From positions 186,001 to 250,000 of the forward strand of contig NZ_VTTM01000006.1 of NCBI RefSeq assembly GCF_008364795.1: a stretch of DNA of 64,000 nt, given 5' to 3'. Both the position numbers and the translations under genes were made by a program. This document shows positions 1-8,099 of this stretch, piece after piece (the first letter of the stretch is position 1; each line of letters begins with the position of its first letter). This stretch comes from Azospirillum oryzae (GTDB lineage Bacteria; Pseudomonadota; Alphaproteobacteria; Azospirillales; Azospirillaceae). The notes under the pieces are model-generated. The model made no database searches. It was given only the letters and a program-made list of their open reading frames with translations, and was not told the DNA's origin.

Positions 1-1026
1 GCCGCGGGCGGCCGCCATGAATTTGTCGGCGGTGACGTCGCCGCCGGTCTTCTCCAATGTGCGGGCGATCAGCTGCATGCCGTCGAATCCGCTCACCGAC
101 ATGTAGTTGGGGCGGTCCTTCGGATAGGCGGCGTAATAGGCCCGGGTGTAGGCGGCGTTCTCCGGCGAGTTGTGGACTTCCGAATATTGCAGCGAGGTGA
201 TCAGCCCCAGCGCGTTGTCGCCGACGGCGTCGAGGATGTCCTCCTCCGTCAGGTCGCCGGTGGCCACGATGCGGATGCCGGCCTTGGCGAGGTCGCGCTC
301 GACGAAGCCCTTCATGAAGGCGACCGTCTGCTCGCCGGGCGGCACGAACAGGAACACCGCGTCCGGCTTGATGTCCTTGATCTTCTGCAGGAAGGGAGCG
401 AAGTCCGGGTTCTTCACCGGGGTGCGCACCTCGCCGACGATCTCGCCGCCGCCGGCGGTGAAAGTCTTCTTGAACTGTGCCTCGGCGTCGTGGCCGGGGC
501 CGAAATCGGCGACCAGCGTATAGACCTTGCGGATGCCGTTCTTGACCGCCCAGTCGGCGATGGGGGCGGTCAGCTGCGGCAGCGTGTGCGAGACGCGCAG
601 GACGTAGTTGGATTTGGTGGTGATCGCCGACGCGGCCGCGTTCATCACGATCATCGGCTTCTTCGCCTCGGTGGCGATCGGCGCGGCGGCGAAGGCCGAC
701 GGCGTCAGGCCGAAGCCGCCCAGCACGTCAACCTTGTCCTTGACCACCAGCTCCTGCGCCGCGCGCTTGCTGATTTCCGGGGCGACGCCGGTGTCGTCCT
801 TGACGATCAGTTCCACCGGGCGGCCGGCGATGGTTCCGCCGGACTGCTGGAGGTAGAGGCGGGCGCCATGCTCGATCTGCTTGCCGTAGGAGGCGAAGGG
901 CCCGGACATCGGCAGGACCAGCCCGACCTTCAGCGGATCCGCGGCCCAGGCGCTGTGGGCGGCGAGCGATAGGGCAGAGGCGGCGAGCGCGGCGGTCACC
1001 CACGCGATGGACGTCCTCGGTTGCAT
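1..1026 (-). CDS. Liv-type ABC transporter substrate-binding protein (3' end outside window)
   Basis: Periplasmic binding protein of the branched-chain amino acid (LivK) fold, which captures a ligand for an inner-membrane ABC importer. The reading frame is open from ATG at 1026 to the window edge, giving 342 codons without a stop. Residues 1-29 form a signal peptide with an AWA-AD cleavage site. The mature protein opens with DPLKVGLVLPMSGPFASYG, the usual start of this family, and later has VSGFDGMQLI near the visible end. It is the last visible gene of a minus-strand gentisate-degradation cluster, 51 bases after the maleylpyruvate isomerase gene, so I infer that it binds an aromatic acid such as 3-hydroxybenzoate rather than leucine. 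The permease and ATPase genes would lie beyond the left edge. Confidence 0.85.
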   Translation of the reverse strand, partial: MQPRTSIAWVTAALAASALSLAAHSAWAADPLKVGLVLPMSGPFASYGKQIEHGARLYLQQSGGTIAGRPVELIVKDDTGVAPEISKRAAQELVVKDKVDVLGGFGLTPSAFAAAPIATEAKKPMIVMNAAASAITTKSNYVLRVSHTLPQLTAPIADWAVKNGIRKVYTLVADFGPGHDAEAQFKKTFTAGGGEIVGEVRTPVKNPDFAPFLQKIKDIKPDAVFLFVPPGEQTVAFMKGFVERDLAKAGIRIVATGDLTEEDILDAVGDNALGLITSLQYSEVHNSPENAAYTRAYYAAYPKDRPNYMSVSGFDGMQLIARTLEKTGGDVTADKFMAAARG

Positions 1027-1077
1027 TCTTCCCTCCCTTTTTTCTGTTCGGTCTTGTGTGGCGGTTCGGTGTGGCGG

Positions 1078-1731
1078 TCAGGTTGCGTCGGGCTGGTTCG
1101 CAGGTGCGGCGCGGCGGAAGGCATCAAGGGCGGCGCAGGCGCGGTCGATCGCCACCAGTGTGGGGTAGGGCGTCAGGTCGACGTTGAACCGCCGCGCGCT
1201 CTCGATCTGCGGCACCAGATAGACGTCGGCGATCGTGGGCGCGTCGCCGAAGCAGAAGGCGCCCCGCCGCGTGTCGGTGGCGAGCATCGTCTCCAGCGCC
1301 TGGAAGCCGGCGTCGATCCAGGTGGCGCACCAGGCGAGCACCGCCGCCTCGCCACAGTCCAGCGACCTGCGCAGATATTCAAGGACCCGGCGGTTGTTCA
1401 ACGGGTGGATGTCGCAACCGACCAGGGCGGCCAGCGCCCGCACCCGCGCCCGCGCATCAGGATCGGCGGGAAGCAGGGGCGGTATCGGGTAGCGCTCCTC
1501 CAGCCATTCGATGATCGCCGGGGATTGGGTCAGCGCGTGGGCGCCCTTTTCCCCATCGACGGCCAACACCGGCACCAGCCCCTGCGGGTTGATCGCCCGG
1601 AACGCGGTGCCGCTATGCTCTTCGGTGCGCAGGTCGACTGCGACGTACTCGACGTCGAGCCCCTTCAGGTTCAGCGCGATGCGCAGGCGATGCGACGTTC
1701 CGCTGCGAAAGAAGTTGTAGAGCTGCATCAT
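1078..1731 (-). CDS. nagL: maleylpyruvate isomerase (glutathione S-transferase, zeta type)
   Basis: A 217-residue zeta-class glutathione S-transferase. In the gentisate pathway this enzyme uses glutathione to isomerise maleylpyruvate to fumarylpyruvate in the cytoplasm. The N-terminal thioredoxin-like domain (about residues 1-85) contains YNFFRSGTSHRLRIALNLK, where the family usually has SSCSxRxRIAL, followed by NPQGLVPVL and the glutathione-contacting QSPAIIEWLEERYP. The all-helical domain follows. The frame is open further upstream, but ATG at 1731 (with another at 1728) begins the conserved domain. The hydroxylase gene ends 13 bases upstream. Maleylacetoacetate isomerase is the sequence-level alternative. 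The neighbouring gentisate dioxygenase and fumarylpyruvate hydrolase favour maleylpyruvate. Confidence 0.85.
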   Translation of the reverse strand: MMQLYNFFRSGTSHRLRIALNLKGLDVEYVAVDLRTEEHSGTAFRAINPQGLVPVLAVDGEKGAHALTQSPAIIEWLEERYPIPPLLPADPDARARVRALAALVGCDIHPLNNRRVLEYLRRSLDCGEAAVLAWCATWIDAGFQALETMLATDTRRGAFCFGDAPTIADVYLVPQIESARRFNVDLTPYPTLVAIDRACAALDAFRRAAPANQPDAT

Positions 1732-1744
1732 GGCCTTGAACCCT

Positions 1745-2938
1745 TCAGCCCTGGGCCAGGCAATTGCCGATGTTCCAGCCGTACAGCCATTCCATCGCAT
1801 CGTAGAAGCGCTCGGTCGGGCGGCCCTTCCACAGCGAGTTGCGGACCAGACGCTCGACGCCCTTTGCGTGGTAGATTCGCCCCATTTCGCGGCCGGAGAG
1901 CACAATCCGCGCGGTGCGGGTGATGCGCGACCGCTGGTACAGGTCCAGCGCCTTGGGCCAGTCGTTGCCGGTGACCCGCAGGGCCTCGCCCAGCGTCACC
2001 GCGTCCTCCAGCGCCATGCAGGCGCCCTGGGCCATGTACTGCGTCGTCGGGTGGGCGGCGTCGCCCAGCAGCGTGACGCGGCCGAAGGTCCATTGCGGGA
2101 TCGGCTCGCGGTCGGCGGTGGCCCAGCGCTTCCACTGCTTGGGCAGGTCGATCAGCTGGCGGGCCTTCGGGCAGATGTCCTGGAAATAGCTGCGGACTTC
2201 CTCCGGGCTGCCTTCGGTCACGCCCCACTCCTCCTTGTTGCGGCTGTGGAAGGTGACGACGACGTTGTATTGCTCGCCGCCGCGCAGCGGGTAATGCACC
2301 AGATGGCAGTTGGGACCGACCCAGATGCTGGCCGCGTTCCATTTCAGCTCGTCGGGGAACTCCGACTTGTCGATCACCGCGCGGTAGACGACATGGCCGG
2401 TGACGCGCGGCGGGTCGTTCACATACTGCTGGCGCACCACAGACCGCACGCCGTCCGCGCCGATCAGGGCCACGCCCCTGTAGGCGTTGCCGTTCTGGTC
2501 ATAAACGGTGACGCTGGTGTCGTCCTGCTCGATGCGTTCGATCCGGGTGTTGGTGCGGAACTCGACCCGGCCGGTCTCCTGCGCCCCCTCCAGCAGCGAC
2601 AGATGCACGTCGACCCGGTGGATGACGGCGTACGGGTTGCCGAAGCGCTGGCGGAACGCCTCGCCTGTCGGGATCTTGCCGACCTGATATTCGTCGATGG
2701 CGTCGTGCATCACCATGTAGTCGGTGAAGACGGACCGGCTGCGGGCCTTGTCGCCGACACCCAGCGCGTCGAAGGCATGGAAGGCATTCGGGCCAAGCTG
2801 AATGCCGGCACCGATCTCGCCGATCTCGGGGGCCTGCTCGAACACCTGGACCTTGAAGCCGCGGCGCACGAGGGCCAGGGCCGCCGCCAGACCGCCGATG
2901 CCGCCGCCGGCGACGAGCACGGGAAGTTCTTCAGTCAT
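1745..2938 (-). CDS. nagX: 3-hydroxybenzoate 6-monooxygenase (FAD-dependent)
   Basis: A 397-residue single-component flavoprotein aromatic hydroxylase that would convert 3-hydroxybenzoate to gentisate with NADH and oxygen. The FAD-binding GGGIGG fingerprint is at residues 11-16, the second FAD motif GADGVRS lies mid-protein, and GDAAHPTTQYMAQGACMALEDA is the late FAD/ribityl-binding motif typical of salicylate and 3-hydroxybenzoate hydroxylases. It sits 39 bases after the fumarylpyruvate hydrolase gene in the same operon. Salicylate 1- or 5-hydroxylation cannot be excluded from sequence. Linkage to gentisate rather than catechol enzymes makes a gentisate-forming activity the most economical reading. 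Confidence 0.82.
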   Translation of the reverse strand: MTEELPVLVAGGGIGGLAAALALVRRGFKVQVFEQAPEIGEIGAGIQLGPNAFHAFDALGVGDKARSRSVFTDYMVMHDAIDEYQVGKIPTGEAFRQRFGNPYAVIHRVDVHLSLLEGAQETGRVEFRTNTRIERIEQDDTSVTVYDQNGNAYRGVALIGADGVRSVVRQQYVNDPPRVTGHVVYRAVIDKSEFPDELKWNAASIWVGPNCHLVHYPLRGGEQYNVVVTFHSRNKEEWGVTEGSPEEVRSYFQDICPKARQLIDLPKQWKRWATADREPIPQWTFGRVTLLGDAAHPTTQYMAQGACMALEDAVTLGEALRVTGNDWPKALDLYQRSRITRTARIVLSGREMGRIYHAKGVERLVRNSLWKGRPTERFYDAMEWLYGWNIGNCLAQG

Positions 2939-2977
2939 CTCTTCCTCGGATTTTCGAAACGGAGGGGTGTCGGGGCG

Positions 2978-3688
2978 TTATTCGGCAGTGCCGATGGTGA
3001 GGGCGATGTCGCCGACCTTCTCGACGTGCCCGGTGAGACGGTCGCCGGGCTTGACCGGGCCGACACCCTCCGGTGTTCCGGTAAAGATCAGGTCGCCGGG
3101 CTGCAGGTGGTAATAGTGTGAAAGATCGGCCAGAAGCTCGGGGATGTCCCAGATCAGCTGGCTGAGGTCGGCGCTCTGCTTCTGCTCGCCATTAACCTGA
3201 AGGCTGATCGCGCCGGTCTTCAGAACGCCGAGATCACCCTGCGGAACGATCGCGCCGCACACCGTGGAGTTCTCGAAGTTCTTCCCAAGATCCCACGGCC
3301 GACCCTGGTCGCGGGCCACCAGCTGCAGATCGCGGCGGGTCATGTCGAGCCCGGCGCAATAGCCGTAGATCAGGCGTCCGGCATCGGATTCGGTGACACG
3401 GAAGCCCTCGGCGCCGATGGCGACAACCAGCTCCATCTCATACTGGTAGTTGGCGGTCCCGGCTGGGTAGGGAACCGTCATGCCGGACGGCACCAGGGTC
3501 GACGGGTCCTTCAGGAAGTAGAAGGGCTTGGACGACGCCTTGTCGACCGGGCGGCTCATTTCGATGGCGTGGGCATGATAGTTGCGACCGACACAGAAGA
3601 TCCGCTTCACCGGGAAGCGCGCGTCGCTGCCCCGCACCGGCAACGAGGTGACCGGCGCGGGCGTCCAAAGATATTTGGCATCAGACAT
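2978..3688 (-). CDS. nagK: fumarylpyruvate hydrolase (FAH family)
   Basis: A 236-residue member of the fumarylacetoacetate hydrolase family, expected to cleave fumarylpyruvate to fumarate and pyruvate, the last step of gentisate breakdown. Visible family features are FCVGRNYHAHAIEM near residue 35, the metal-binding acidic cluster in YEMELVVAIG, GLDMTRRDLQ, the RPWDLGKNFENS segment and the C-terminal DLIFTGTPEGVGPVKPGD. It starts 21 bases downstream of the gentisate dioxygenase stop. Other FAH members act on different 3-ketoacids, but the surrounding genes leave little doubt about the pathway. Confidence 0.88.
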   Translation of the reverse strand: MSDAKYLWTPAPVTSLPVRGSDARFPVKRIFCVGRNYHAHAIEMSRPVDKASSKPFYFLKDPSTLVPSGMTVPYPAGTANYQYEMELVVAIGAEGFRVTESDAGRLIYGYCAGLDMTRRDLQLVARDQGRPWDLGKNFENSTVCGAIVPQGDLGVLKTGAISLQVNGEQKQSADLSQLIWDIPELLADLSHYYHLQPGDLIFTGTPEGVGPVKPGDRLTGHVEKVGDIALTIGTAE

Positions 3689-3709
3689 GTCTCGTCTCTT
3701 TTCTTTGAC

Positions 3710-4747
3710 TTAAGTGCGGACTTCGTAGAGGCCCAGCTTCTTCTGAAGCGGCGCGTCGTCGGCGATGAAGAGGAAGGCGGGTTGCTCGGCGGACGGGTTG
3801 CGCAGGTTCACCGGTTCGTAGCCGGGCACGCAGCAGGTGTCGGCCTCCGCCAGGGCCAGGTGCTTGCCGTCCAGTGTGACGTCGGCGGCGCCCTTGATCA
3901 GGTGGAAGACCATGGCGGTGGACCGCGCCGGCAGGTCGAGCCGTTCGCCCGGACGCAGCATCAAGGCCGAGAAACCGAGAAGTTTCTGGCAGTCGGTACC
4001 GGTCTCCGGGTTGACGTAGGCGACCTGTACCGCGTCGATGCCGGGCTGGCTCTCCGCCAGGGCCAGCAGCGCCTTGCGAACGTCGGCCCAGGGGTAGCGC
4101 AGCATCGGGAAGGGCTTTCCGGCCCGGTTGAAGACGGGCGACGGAACCACGCCGCCGCGCTGGTAGGCGCGTTCGGCCGCCTCGCCATTTACCGACTGGG
4201 CGTTGCCTTCGGTGACGTAGGAAGCTTCCATGTAATAGACCATCGGCAGGTCCAGCACGTCGAGCCAGACCACTGGCTTGTCGCCGTCATGGCCATGCTC
4301 GTGCCACAGGCCGGTCGGGGTCAGGATCAGGTCGCCGCGGCTCATCGGGCATTTCTCGCCGTCCACCGTGGTGTAGGCGCCTTCGCCTTCGACGATCATG
4401 CGCACGGCGTTCGGCGTATGCCGGTGGGCCGGCGCCCATTCGCCGGGCAGCAGAAGTTGCATGCCGAGATAAATCGTCGACGTCGCCTGCATCTTTTCCA
4501 GGCCATGCCCGGGATTGGCCATCACCAGCACGCGCCGTTCCGCCTTTTCCATCGGCGTCAGGTCACCGGCGCGGAGCAGCAGCGGGCGCAGGTCCCGATA
4601 CGACCAGGCGATCGGCTGGGTCCGCCGCGCGGGCTTGCCGGGTGGCAGGACGGCCCGCAGGCTGGGCCACAACGGCACCAGATTCTGCGCGGTCAGGGCG
4701 GCACGGTAGTCCTCCGGCAGGTCTTCGAGACGACCGAGTTCAAGCAT
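3710..4747 (-). CDS. gtdA: gentisate 1,2-dioxygenase
   Basis: A bicupin ring-cleavage dioxygenase of 345 residues that opens gentisate between C1 and C2 to give maleylpyruvate, using Fe(II). The N-terminal cupin contains PAHRHTPNAVRMIVEGEG, whose histidines are the iron ligands, and LTPTGLWHEHGHDGD. The C-terminal cupin retains the fold (FHLIKGAADVTLDGK). The frame extends 13 codons further upstream, but ATG at 4747 is preceded by GGAGG at 8-base spacing, so I chose it. It is the first gene of the five-gene minus-strand operon. A promoter-like sequence lies about 120 to 150 bases upstream, and the MarR gene precedes it. Confidence 0.9.
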   Translation of the reverse strand: MLELGRLEDLPEDYRAALTAQNLVPLWPSLRAVLPPGKPARRTQPIAWSYRDLRPLLLRAGDLTPMEKAERRVLVMANPGHGLEKMQATSTIYLGMQLLLPGEWAPAHRHTPNAVRMIVEGEGAYTTVDGEKCPMSRGDLILTPTGLWHEHGHDGDKPVVWLDVLDLPMVYYMEASYVTEGNAQSVNGEAAERAYQRGGVVPSPVFNRAGKPFPMLRYPWADVRKALLALAESQPGIDAVQVAYVNPETGTDCQKLLGFSALMLRPGERLDLPARSTAMVFHLIKGAADVTLDGKHLALAEADTCCVPGYEPVNLRNPSAEQPAFLFIADDAPLQKKLGLYEVRT

Positions 4748-4867
4748 GGAGAGTCCTCCGATTCCGGCGTCAGCCGGTTCTGGCAAAGTTTGGGTGCAGG
4801 GCGCCGTTCGCCGGCTTCGTCAAGCGGCGGGCGGGTGTTCGGAATCTGGAAATTTCAAAACAGGGAA

Positions 4868-4896
4868 ATTATCAAATGAAACTATAGGAGCATGAA
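4868..4896 (-). promoter_or_regulatory. probable sigma-70 promoter of the gentisate operon
   Basis: On the minus strand, TTCATG (4896-4891) and GATAAT (4873-4868) are separated by 17 bases, matching three and five of the six consensus positions. They lie in a short AT-rich patch that stands out from the high-GC surroundings, between the MarR terminator-like hairpin and the gentisate dioxygenase start. The palindrome GAAATTTC just downstream (about 4850) could be part of the MarR operator. This is inference from consensus matching only. Confidence 0.4.
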
Positions 4897-4900
4897 GAAA

Positions 4901-4920
4901 GCGCGCCAAACTCCTGGCGC
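4901..4920 (-). terminator. terminator-like hairpin after the MarR gene
   Basis: Read on the minus strand, GCGCCA and TGGCGC form a 6-bp stem around GGAGT at 4920-4903, followed by GCTTTCTT. It lies about 45 bases after the MarR stop and before the gentisate operon promoter. A weak intrinsic terminator separating the regulator from the catabolic operon is plausible. Confidence 0.4.
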
Positions 4921-4965
4921 ACGGGTCAGTCAATCATCTGGCCAACTTGCCAGAATGGGCAGCGT

Positions 4966-5433
4966 TTACTTCTTGAATGGAGCGCGGCTGCTTTCGTTGT
5001 TCTCGTCCACCAGGCGTTCCAGCAGGGCCATGAAAACCGCGCGCTCGTCGCCGTTCAGCGGTTCCAGCAGGCGTTGCTGCACCCGCTCCACCGACGGCTC
5101 CACCGTTTCCAGCATGGCTTGCCCGGCTTCAGTGAGGGACACCAGCTTCTGGCGCCGATCCTCCACCCCGACCGTCCGGCGGATCCAGCCCTTTTCCTCC
5201 AGCCGTTCGACCAGACCGCCGATGGTCGAACGGTCCAAGGCCGCCCGTGACGCCAGGGTGATCTGATCGAGGTCCGATTTCTCCCGCAGCACGGCGAGCA
5301 CCGCGTATTGCGTCGGAGTCAGGTCGAATTCCTTGCACTCATCAAGAAAGATCGACACCGCGATCTGTTGCGCCCGGCGGATCAAATGGCCGGGTTTGAG
5401 ATGCAGGTCGCCGTGCAACATGAAGTCCCCCAT
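4966..5433 (-). CDS. MarR-family transcriptional regulator
   Basis: A 155-residue winged-helix regulator. The MarR core is clear: FDLTPTQYAVLAVL, the recognition helix region LDRSTIGGLVERLEEKGWIRR, and the wing VEDRRQKLVSLTEAG. MarR proteins bind palindromic operators as dimers and usually release DNA when a phenolic or aromatic acid ligand binds. Its position immediately upstream of the gentisate operon on the same strand suggests that it controls that operon, with gentisate, 3-hydroxybenzoate or a related acid as the likely effector. The ATG at 5433 starts the frame; ATG at 5421 is an alternative start. Confidence 0.88.
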   Translation of the reverse strand: MGDFMLHGDLHLKPGHLIRRAQQIAVSIFLDECKEFDLTPTQYAVLAVLREKSDLDQITLASRAALDRSTIGGLVERLEEKGWIRRTVGVEDRRQKLVSLTEAGQAMLETVEPSVERVQQRLLEPLNGDERAVFMALLERLVDENNESSRAPFKK

Positions 5434-5769
5434 TGCCGCCTAACTCCAGATCGATGGCGCGACGTGTTTCGTAGCACGAACCGCACACCGTGCAATCCCC
5501 ACCTGCCTCCGCGCCCGCCGGTCATCTCTCCGCTCCGTCGAAGTTAATCAGTGTGCTGATAGACAGCATACTGATCGTCAGTGATTTGTTCAACATGTTT
5601 TTTGGTGGGGATGGCGGGGTGATCGAAGGGTTGAACGGAACGATTGCCAGCGCCGTCCGGCGCCGTCGGCAGGGCTGGCGATGATTTGAGAAGCGATGAT
5701 CGGCCACCAGCCGTCTTGTGCTCAGACCAACTGATACTATATTCTAGGATCAAATGATCGGAGGCGGAG
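5434..5769. other. intergenic region between the MarR gene and the toxin-antitoxin pair
   Basis: This divergent intergenic region has no convincing gene. It contains ATCAG-TGTG-CTGAT at 5547-5560, an inverted repeat about 115 bases upstream of the MarR start. A further CTGATCGTCAG-type half-site series follows to about 5585. The repeats are candidates for MarR autoregulation. The AT-richer stretch at 5700-5755 probably carries the promoter of the antitoxin gene. Confidence 0.35.
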
Positions 5770-6207
5770 ATGCAGGTTCAGGAGATTGTCAACGTCATGG
5801 GCGGCTGCGCCACCTTTGGCGGTGCCGTCACCACGCCGATGGATCTGCTGCGCCGGATTGGCGAGGGGGTGACCGTCGACGCCCTCGACCAAGTTGCCCG
5901 CCATGTTTATGCCGATCCGGTGGCGCGCCGGACGCTGATGAACCGCATCGTGCCGGAAGGAACGCTGAAGCGCCGCCTGCGGGAGGGACGGCTCAGCCCG
6001 GCGGAAGGCGAGCGCACGGCGCGCGTGGCGAACGTCATCGCGCATGCCGAATACGTGTGGCGCAATGCCGAGGATGCCCGGCAGTGGTTGACGACGCCGC
6101 ACCCGGAACTCGCCGATCGTGCTCCCATCGAGGTGGCCGTCGATGAATTCGGCGCCCGGCATGTCGAGGACATTCTCGACGCGATCCTGCACGGTCTGCC
6201 CGCGTAA
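5770..6207 (+). CDS. ParS/Xre/MbcA-type antitoxin (DUF2384)
   Basis: A 145-residue antitoxin of the Xre/ParS family. The C-terminal toxin-binding domain is recognisable from ARVANVIAHAEYVWRNAEDARQWLTTPHPEL and the closing FGARHVEDILDAILHG, the hallmark of DUF2384. The N-terminal half carries the helical Xre-like part (LKRRLREGRLSPAEGERTARV). In this family the antitoxin neutralises an ADP-ribosyl-transferase-like RES toxin and represses its own promoter. GGAGGCGGAG just upstream of ATG 5770 gives a good ribosome binding site. The toxin gene begins three bases after this stop, as expected for a co-translated pair. Confidence 0.85.
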   Translation: MQVQEIVNVMGGCATFGGAVTTPMDLLRRIGEGVTVDALDQVARHVYADPVARRTLMNRIVPEGTLKRRLREGRLSPAEGERTARVANVIAHAEYVWRNAEDARQWLTTPHPELADRAPIEVAVDEFGARHVEDILDAILHGLPA

Positions 6208-6210
6208 GCC

Positions 6211-6696
6211 ATGCCATCACACACGACGGGGCCGTTGACGGCATTTCGCATCGCGGATGACCGCTTTCCGCTGCTGGACGGTGGCGGGGCCTTCAGGACC
6301 GGCGGCCGCTGGAACTCCAAGGGACGTCATGTCGTCTATGCCGGGCTTGGCTTCGCCACCGCGATGCTCGAAAAGCTGGCGCACACACGGATCGGCCGGA
6401 TCCCCGCCGGGCAGCAGTTCGCCGAGATCTTCATTCCGGGGCACGTCGAGGTCGAGGAGATCGGACTCGGTGACGTGCCCGGATGGGACGATCCCGGCTA
6501 CGCGGCCAGCCGAGCCTATGGCGACGCGTGGTACGACAGCCGACGGTCGGCGGTCCTGGTCGTGCCGTCGCACCCGGCCATGGGCTTCGAGCGCAACCTC
6601 CTGATCAATCAGATTCACCCGGACTTCGCCGACATCCGCGCATCCCGCCCTCGGCCCGTGATCTGGGATGCCCGCTTGCTTGGGCCGTCCCCCTGA
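6211..6696 (+). CDS. RES-domain toxin
   Basis: A 161-residue RES-domain protein, the toxin of a Xre-RES (ParS-ParT type) module. Characterised relatives degrade NAD+ or ADP-ribosylate a metabolic enzyme. The three family residues are visible: Arg in AFRIADDRFP near the N-terminus, Glu in AMLEKLAHTRIG, and Ser in RRSAVLVVPS. WNSKGRHVVYAG and the closing NQIHPDFADI are also typical. The start is three bases after the antitoxin stop. The stop is followed two bases later by the end of an IS6-type remnant, so the pair sits directly at an IS boundary. Confidence 0.88.
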   Translation: MPSHTTGPLTAFRIADDRFPLLDGGGAFRTGGRWNSKGRHVVYAGLGFATAMLEKLAHTRIGRIPAGQQFAEIFIPGHVEVEEIGLGDVPGWDDPGYAASRAYGDAWYDSRRSAVLVVPSHPAMGFERNLLINQIHPDFADIRASRPRPVIWDARLLGPSP

Positions 6697-6697
6697 G

Positions 6698-6762
6698 GGC
6701 TCTGTGGCAAAGTTGGCCGGCACGCGGCGGAATGGCTGGCAGTTGAATGGAGCCAAGCCGAT
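6698..6762 (+). mobile_element. IS6-family left-end remnant
   Basis: About 65 bases beginning GGCTCTGTGGCAAAGTTGG match, with few changes, the left end of the complete element at 47360-48251, which begins GGCTCTGTTGCAAAGTTGG. The match continues through the ribosome-binding region and stops before the transposase start. The orientation is the same as in the complete copy. It is a truncated end left by deletion or recombination. Confidence 0.75.
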
Positions 6763-6937
6763 TGGCTGCCCCTGTTCCCCGTGCGGCGGAGCTGCTCGGA
6801 GCTGTCCGCCGAGGAGGGGGGTGGATCATGCGCCAAGTCGCCTGAAGCGCGGCCATTCCCCGACGTCCCCCTCCCGGCGGAGGTCAGCAGGTCACGCCGT
6901 CGTGGAGATGATCGAAATGGTGGAACGGCGTCATTGC
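6763..6937. other. unassigned stretch between IS remnants
   Basis: This stretch lies between two IS ends and contains no reading frame that I can support. A ribosome-binding-like AGGAGGGGGG at about 6810 precedes only a six-codon frame. It is probably debris of another element. Confidence 0.25.
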
Positions 6938-7111
6938 TGAACCGCCCCGGGTTTGTCGGAGGCCATTCGGCTTGAGTCACGCGGCCATGGCGACGTCGTC
7001 AGCTTGGGCATAGTAGCGTGCTTCGGCCTCGGCGGGAGGAATATTGCCGATGGGTTCGAGCAGGCGCCGGTGATTGAACCAGTCCACCCATTCCAGGGTG
7101 GCGAACTCGAC
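6938..7111 (-). pseudogene. IS3-family transposase, C-terminal fragment with terminal repeat
   Basis: The frame ending at 6977 encodes a typical C-terminus of an IS3-group integrase-core transposase: VEFATLEWVDWFNHRRLLEPIGNIPPAEAE, then YYAQADD. Downstream, TGAACCGCCCCGGGTTTGTC at 6938-6957 matches the usual terminal inverted repeat of this group. The remainder of the gene is missing, because the sequence switches at 7111-7112 to the left end of an IS6-family element. It is an inactive remnant. Confidence 0.8.
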
Positions 7112-7935
7112 GGTGCTGTCAGGTTGGCGGGCGCGCCCTGTCTGTGACAGGTTTCCGGTCATGAGCACGCCCATCAACCCGTACCGCGGCTTCCGTTTTC
7201 CGGCGGCGATCATCAACGAGGCCGTATGGCTGTACCATTGCTTCAGCCTGAGCCTGCGCGAGGTCGAGCTGATCCTGGCGGCTCGCGGTATCGAAGTCAG
7301 CTACGAGACCATCCGGGATTGGGGCCTCCGGTTCGGGCGTGACTTCGCCGACACCCTCAGGCGTCGCCGGCCCAGACCGGGTGACAAATGGTTTTTCGAC
7401 GAGGTGTTCATTCGTATCCGCGGCAAGCAGCACTACCTGTGGCGTGCTATCGACCAGGATGGCGTGGTCCTCGACATCTTGGTCCAGAGCCGCCGCAACA
7501 CGAAGGCAGCCAAGCGCTTCTTCCGCGAGCTGCTGAAGGGGCTGCGCTATGCCCCGCGTGTCCTGGTGACCGACAAGTTGAAATCCTACGCGGCGGCGAA
7601 GAAGGACTTGAAGCTCGGCAGCGAGCATCGGCAAAGCCGCTACCTTAACAACGCCTGCGAAGTGTCGCATCAACCGACCCGACGGCGCGAGCGGCACATG
7701 AAGAGGTTCAAATCCGCCCAGCATGCCCCAAGGTTCCTCTCCATCCACAGCGCAATCCACAACCATTTCCAGCTGCACCGCCACCTGATCTCCGCTACCG
7801 AGTACCGTACTACCCGAGCTCGCGCCTTCACCATCTGGCGCGAGGTGACCGGCCTCGCCCTGACCCCCTGAAGCATCCAGAACGTAGGTTGTTCAGACCC
7901 TCAGCTCGTCAACCGACCGTGAAGTTGACAGTACC
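7112..7935 (+). mobile_element. IS6-family insertion sequence (complete)
   Basis: An 824-bp element bounded by imperfect inverted ends: GGTGCTGTCAGGTTGG on the left, and on the right the reverse complement of GGTACTGTCAACTTC. It carries one transposase gene. The flanking octamers differ, so no target duplication remains. Both sides are fragments of other ISs (IS3 on the left, IS630 on the right), which suggests adjacent deletions or recombination after insertion. Confidence 0.7.
7161..7871 (+). CDS. IS6-family transposase
   Basis: A 236-residue DDE transposase. The start ATG at 7161 (STPINPYRGFRFP) was chosen over a longer upstream frame because it begins the conserved N-terminus, and the same start is preserved in the remnant at 32914. 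The catalytic triad is visible: Asp in KWFFDEVFIRI, Asp in RVLVTDKLKS, and Glu in NACEVSHQPTRRRER. No frameshift or stop is seen, so the enzyme may be functional. Confidence 0.88.
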   Translation: MSTPINPYRGFRFPAAIINEAVWLYHCFSLSLREVELILAARGIEVSYETIRDWGLRFGRDFADTLRRRRPRPGDKWFFDEVFIRIRGKQHYLWRAIDQDGVVLDILVQSRRNTKAAKRFFRELLKGLRYAPRVLVTDKLKSYAAAKKDLKLGSEHRQSRYLNNACEVSHQPTRRRERHMKRFKSAQHAPRFLSIHSAIHNHFQLHRHLISATEYRTTRARAFTIWREVTGLALTP

Positions 7936-8070
7936 GCCGGCAGGAAGAGCAGATGGGCGCCGACATCCCACATGGCCTTGCATGCGGCAGCTCCCTTATG
8001 ACTGCTGACCTCGTCGAGAACGACAACATCTCCCGGCTTCCCTGCAGCACCGCCGTTATCTATGCAACAA
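7936..8070 (-). pseudogene. IS630-family transposase fragment
   Basis: On the minus strand, GDVVVLDEVSSHKGAAACKA followed by a short linker and GAHLLFLPA is the central DDE segment of IS630 transposases (usually DNLGSHK...LFLPPYSPDLNP). The match ends exactly at 7935, the right end of the IS6 element. Only about 45 codons remain, so it is non-functional. Confidence 0.65.
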
Positions 8071-8099
8071 CCCGAGTTCATGGATCCATGCTCGCTGGA

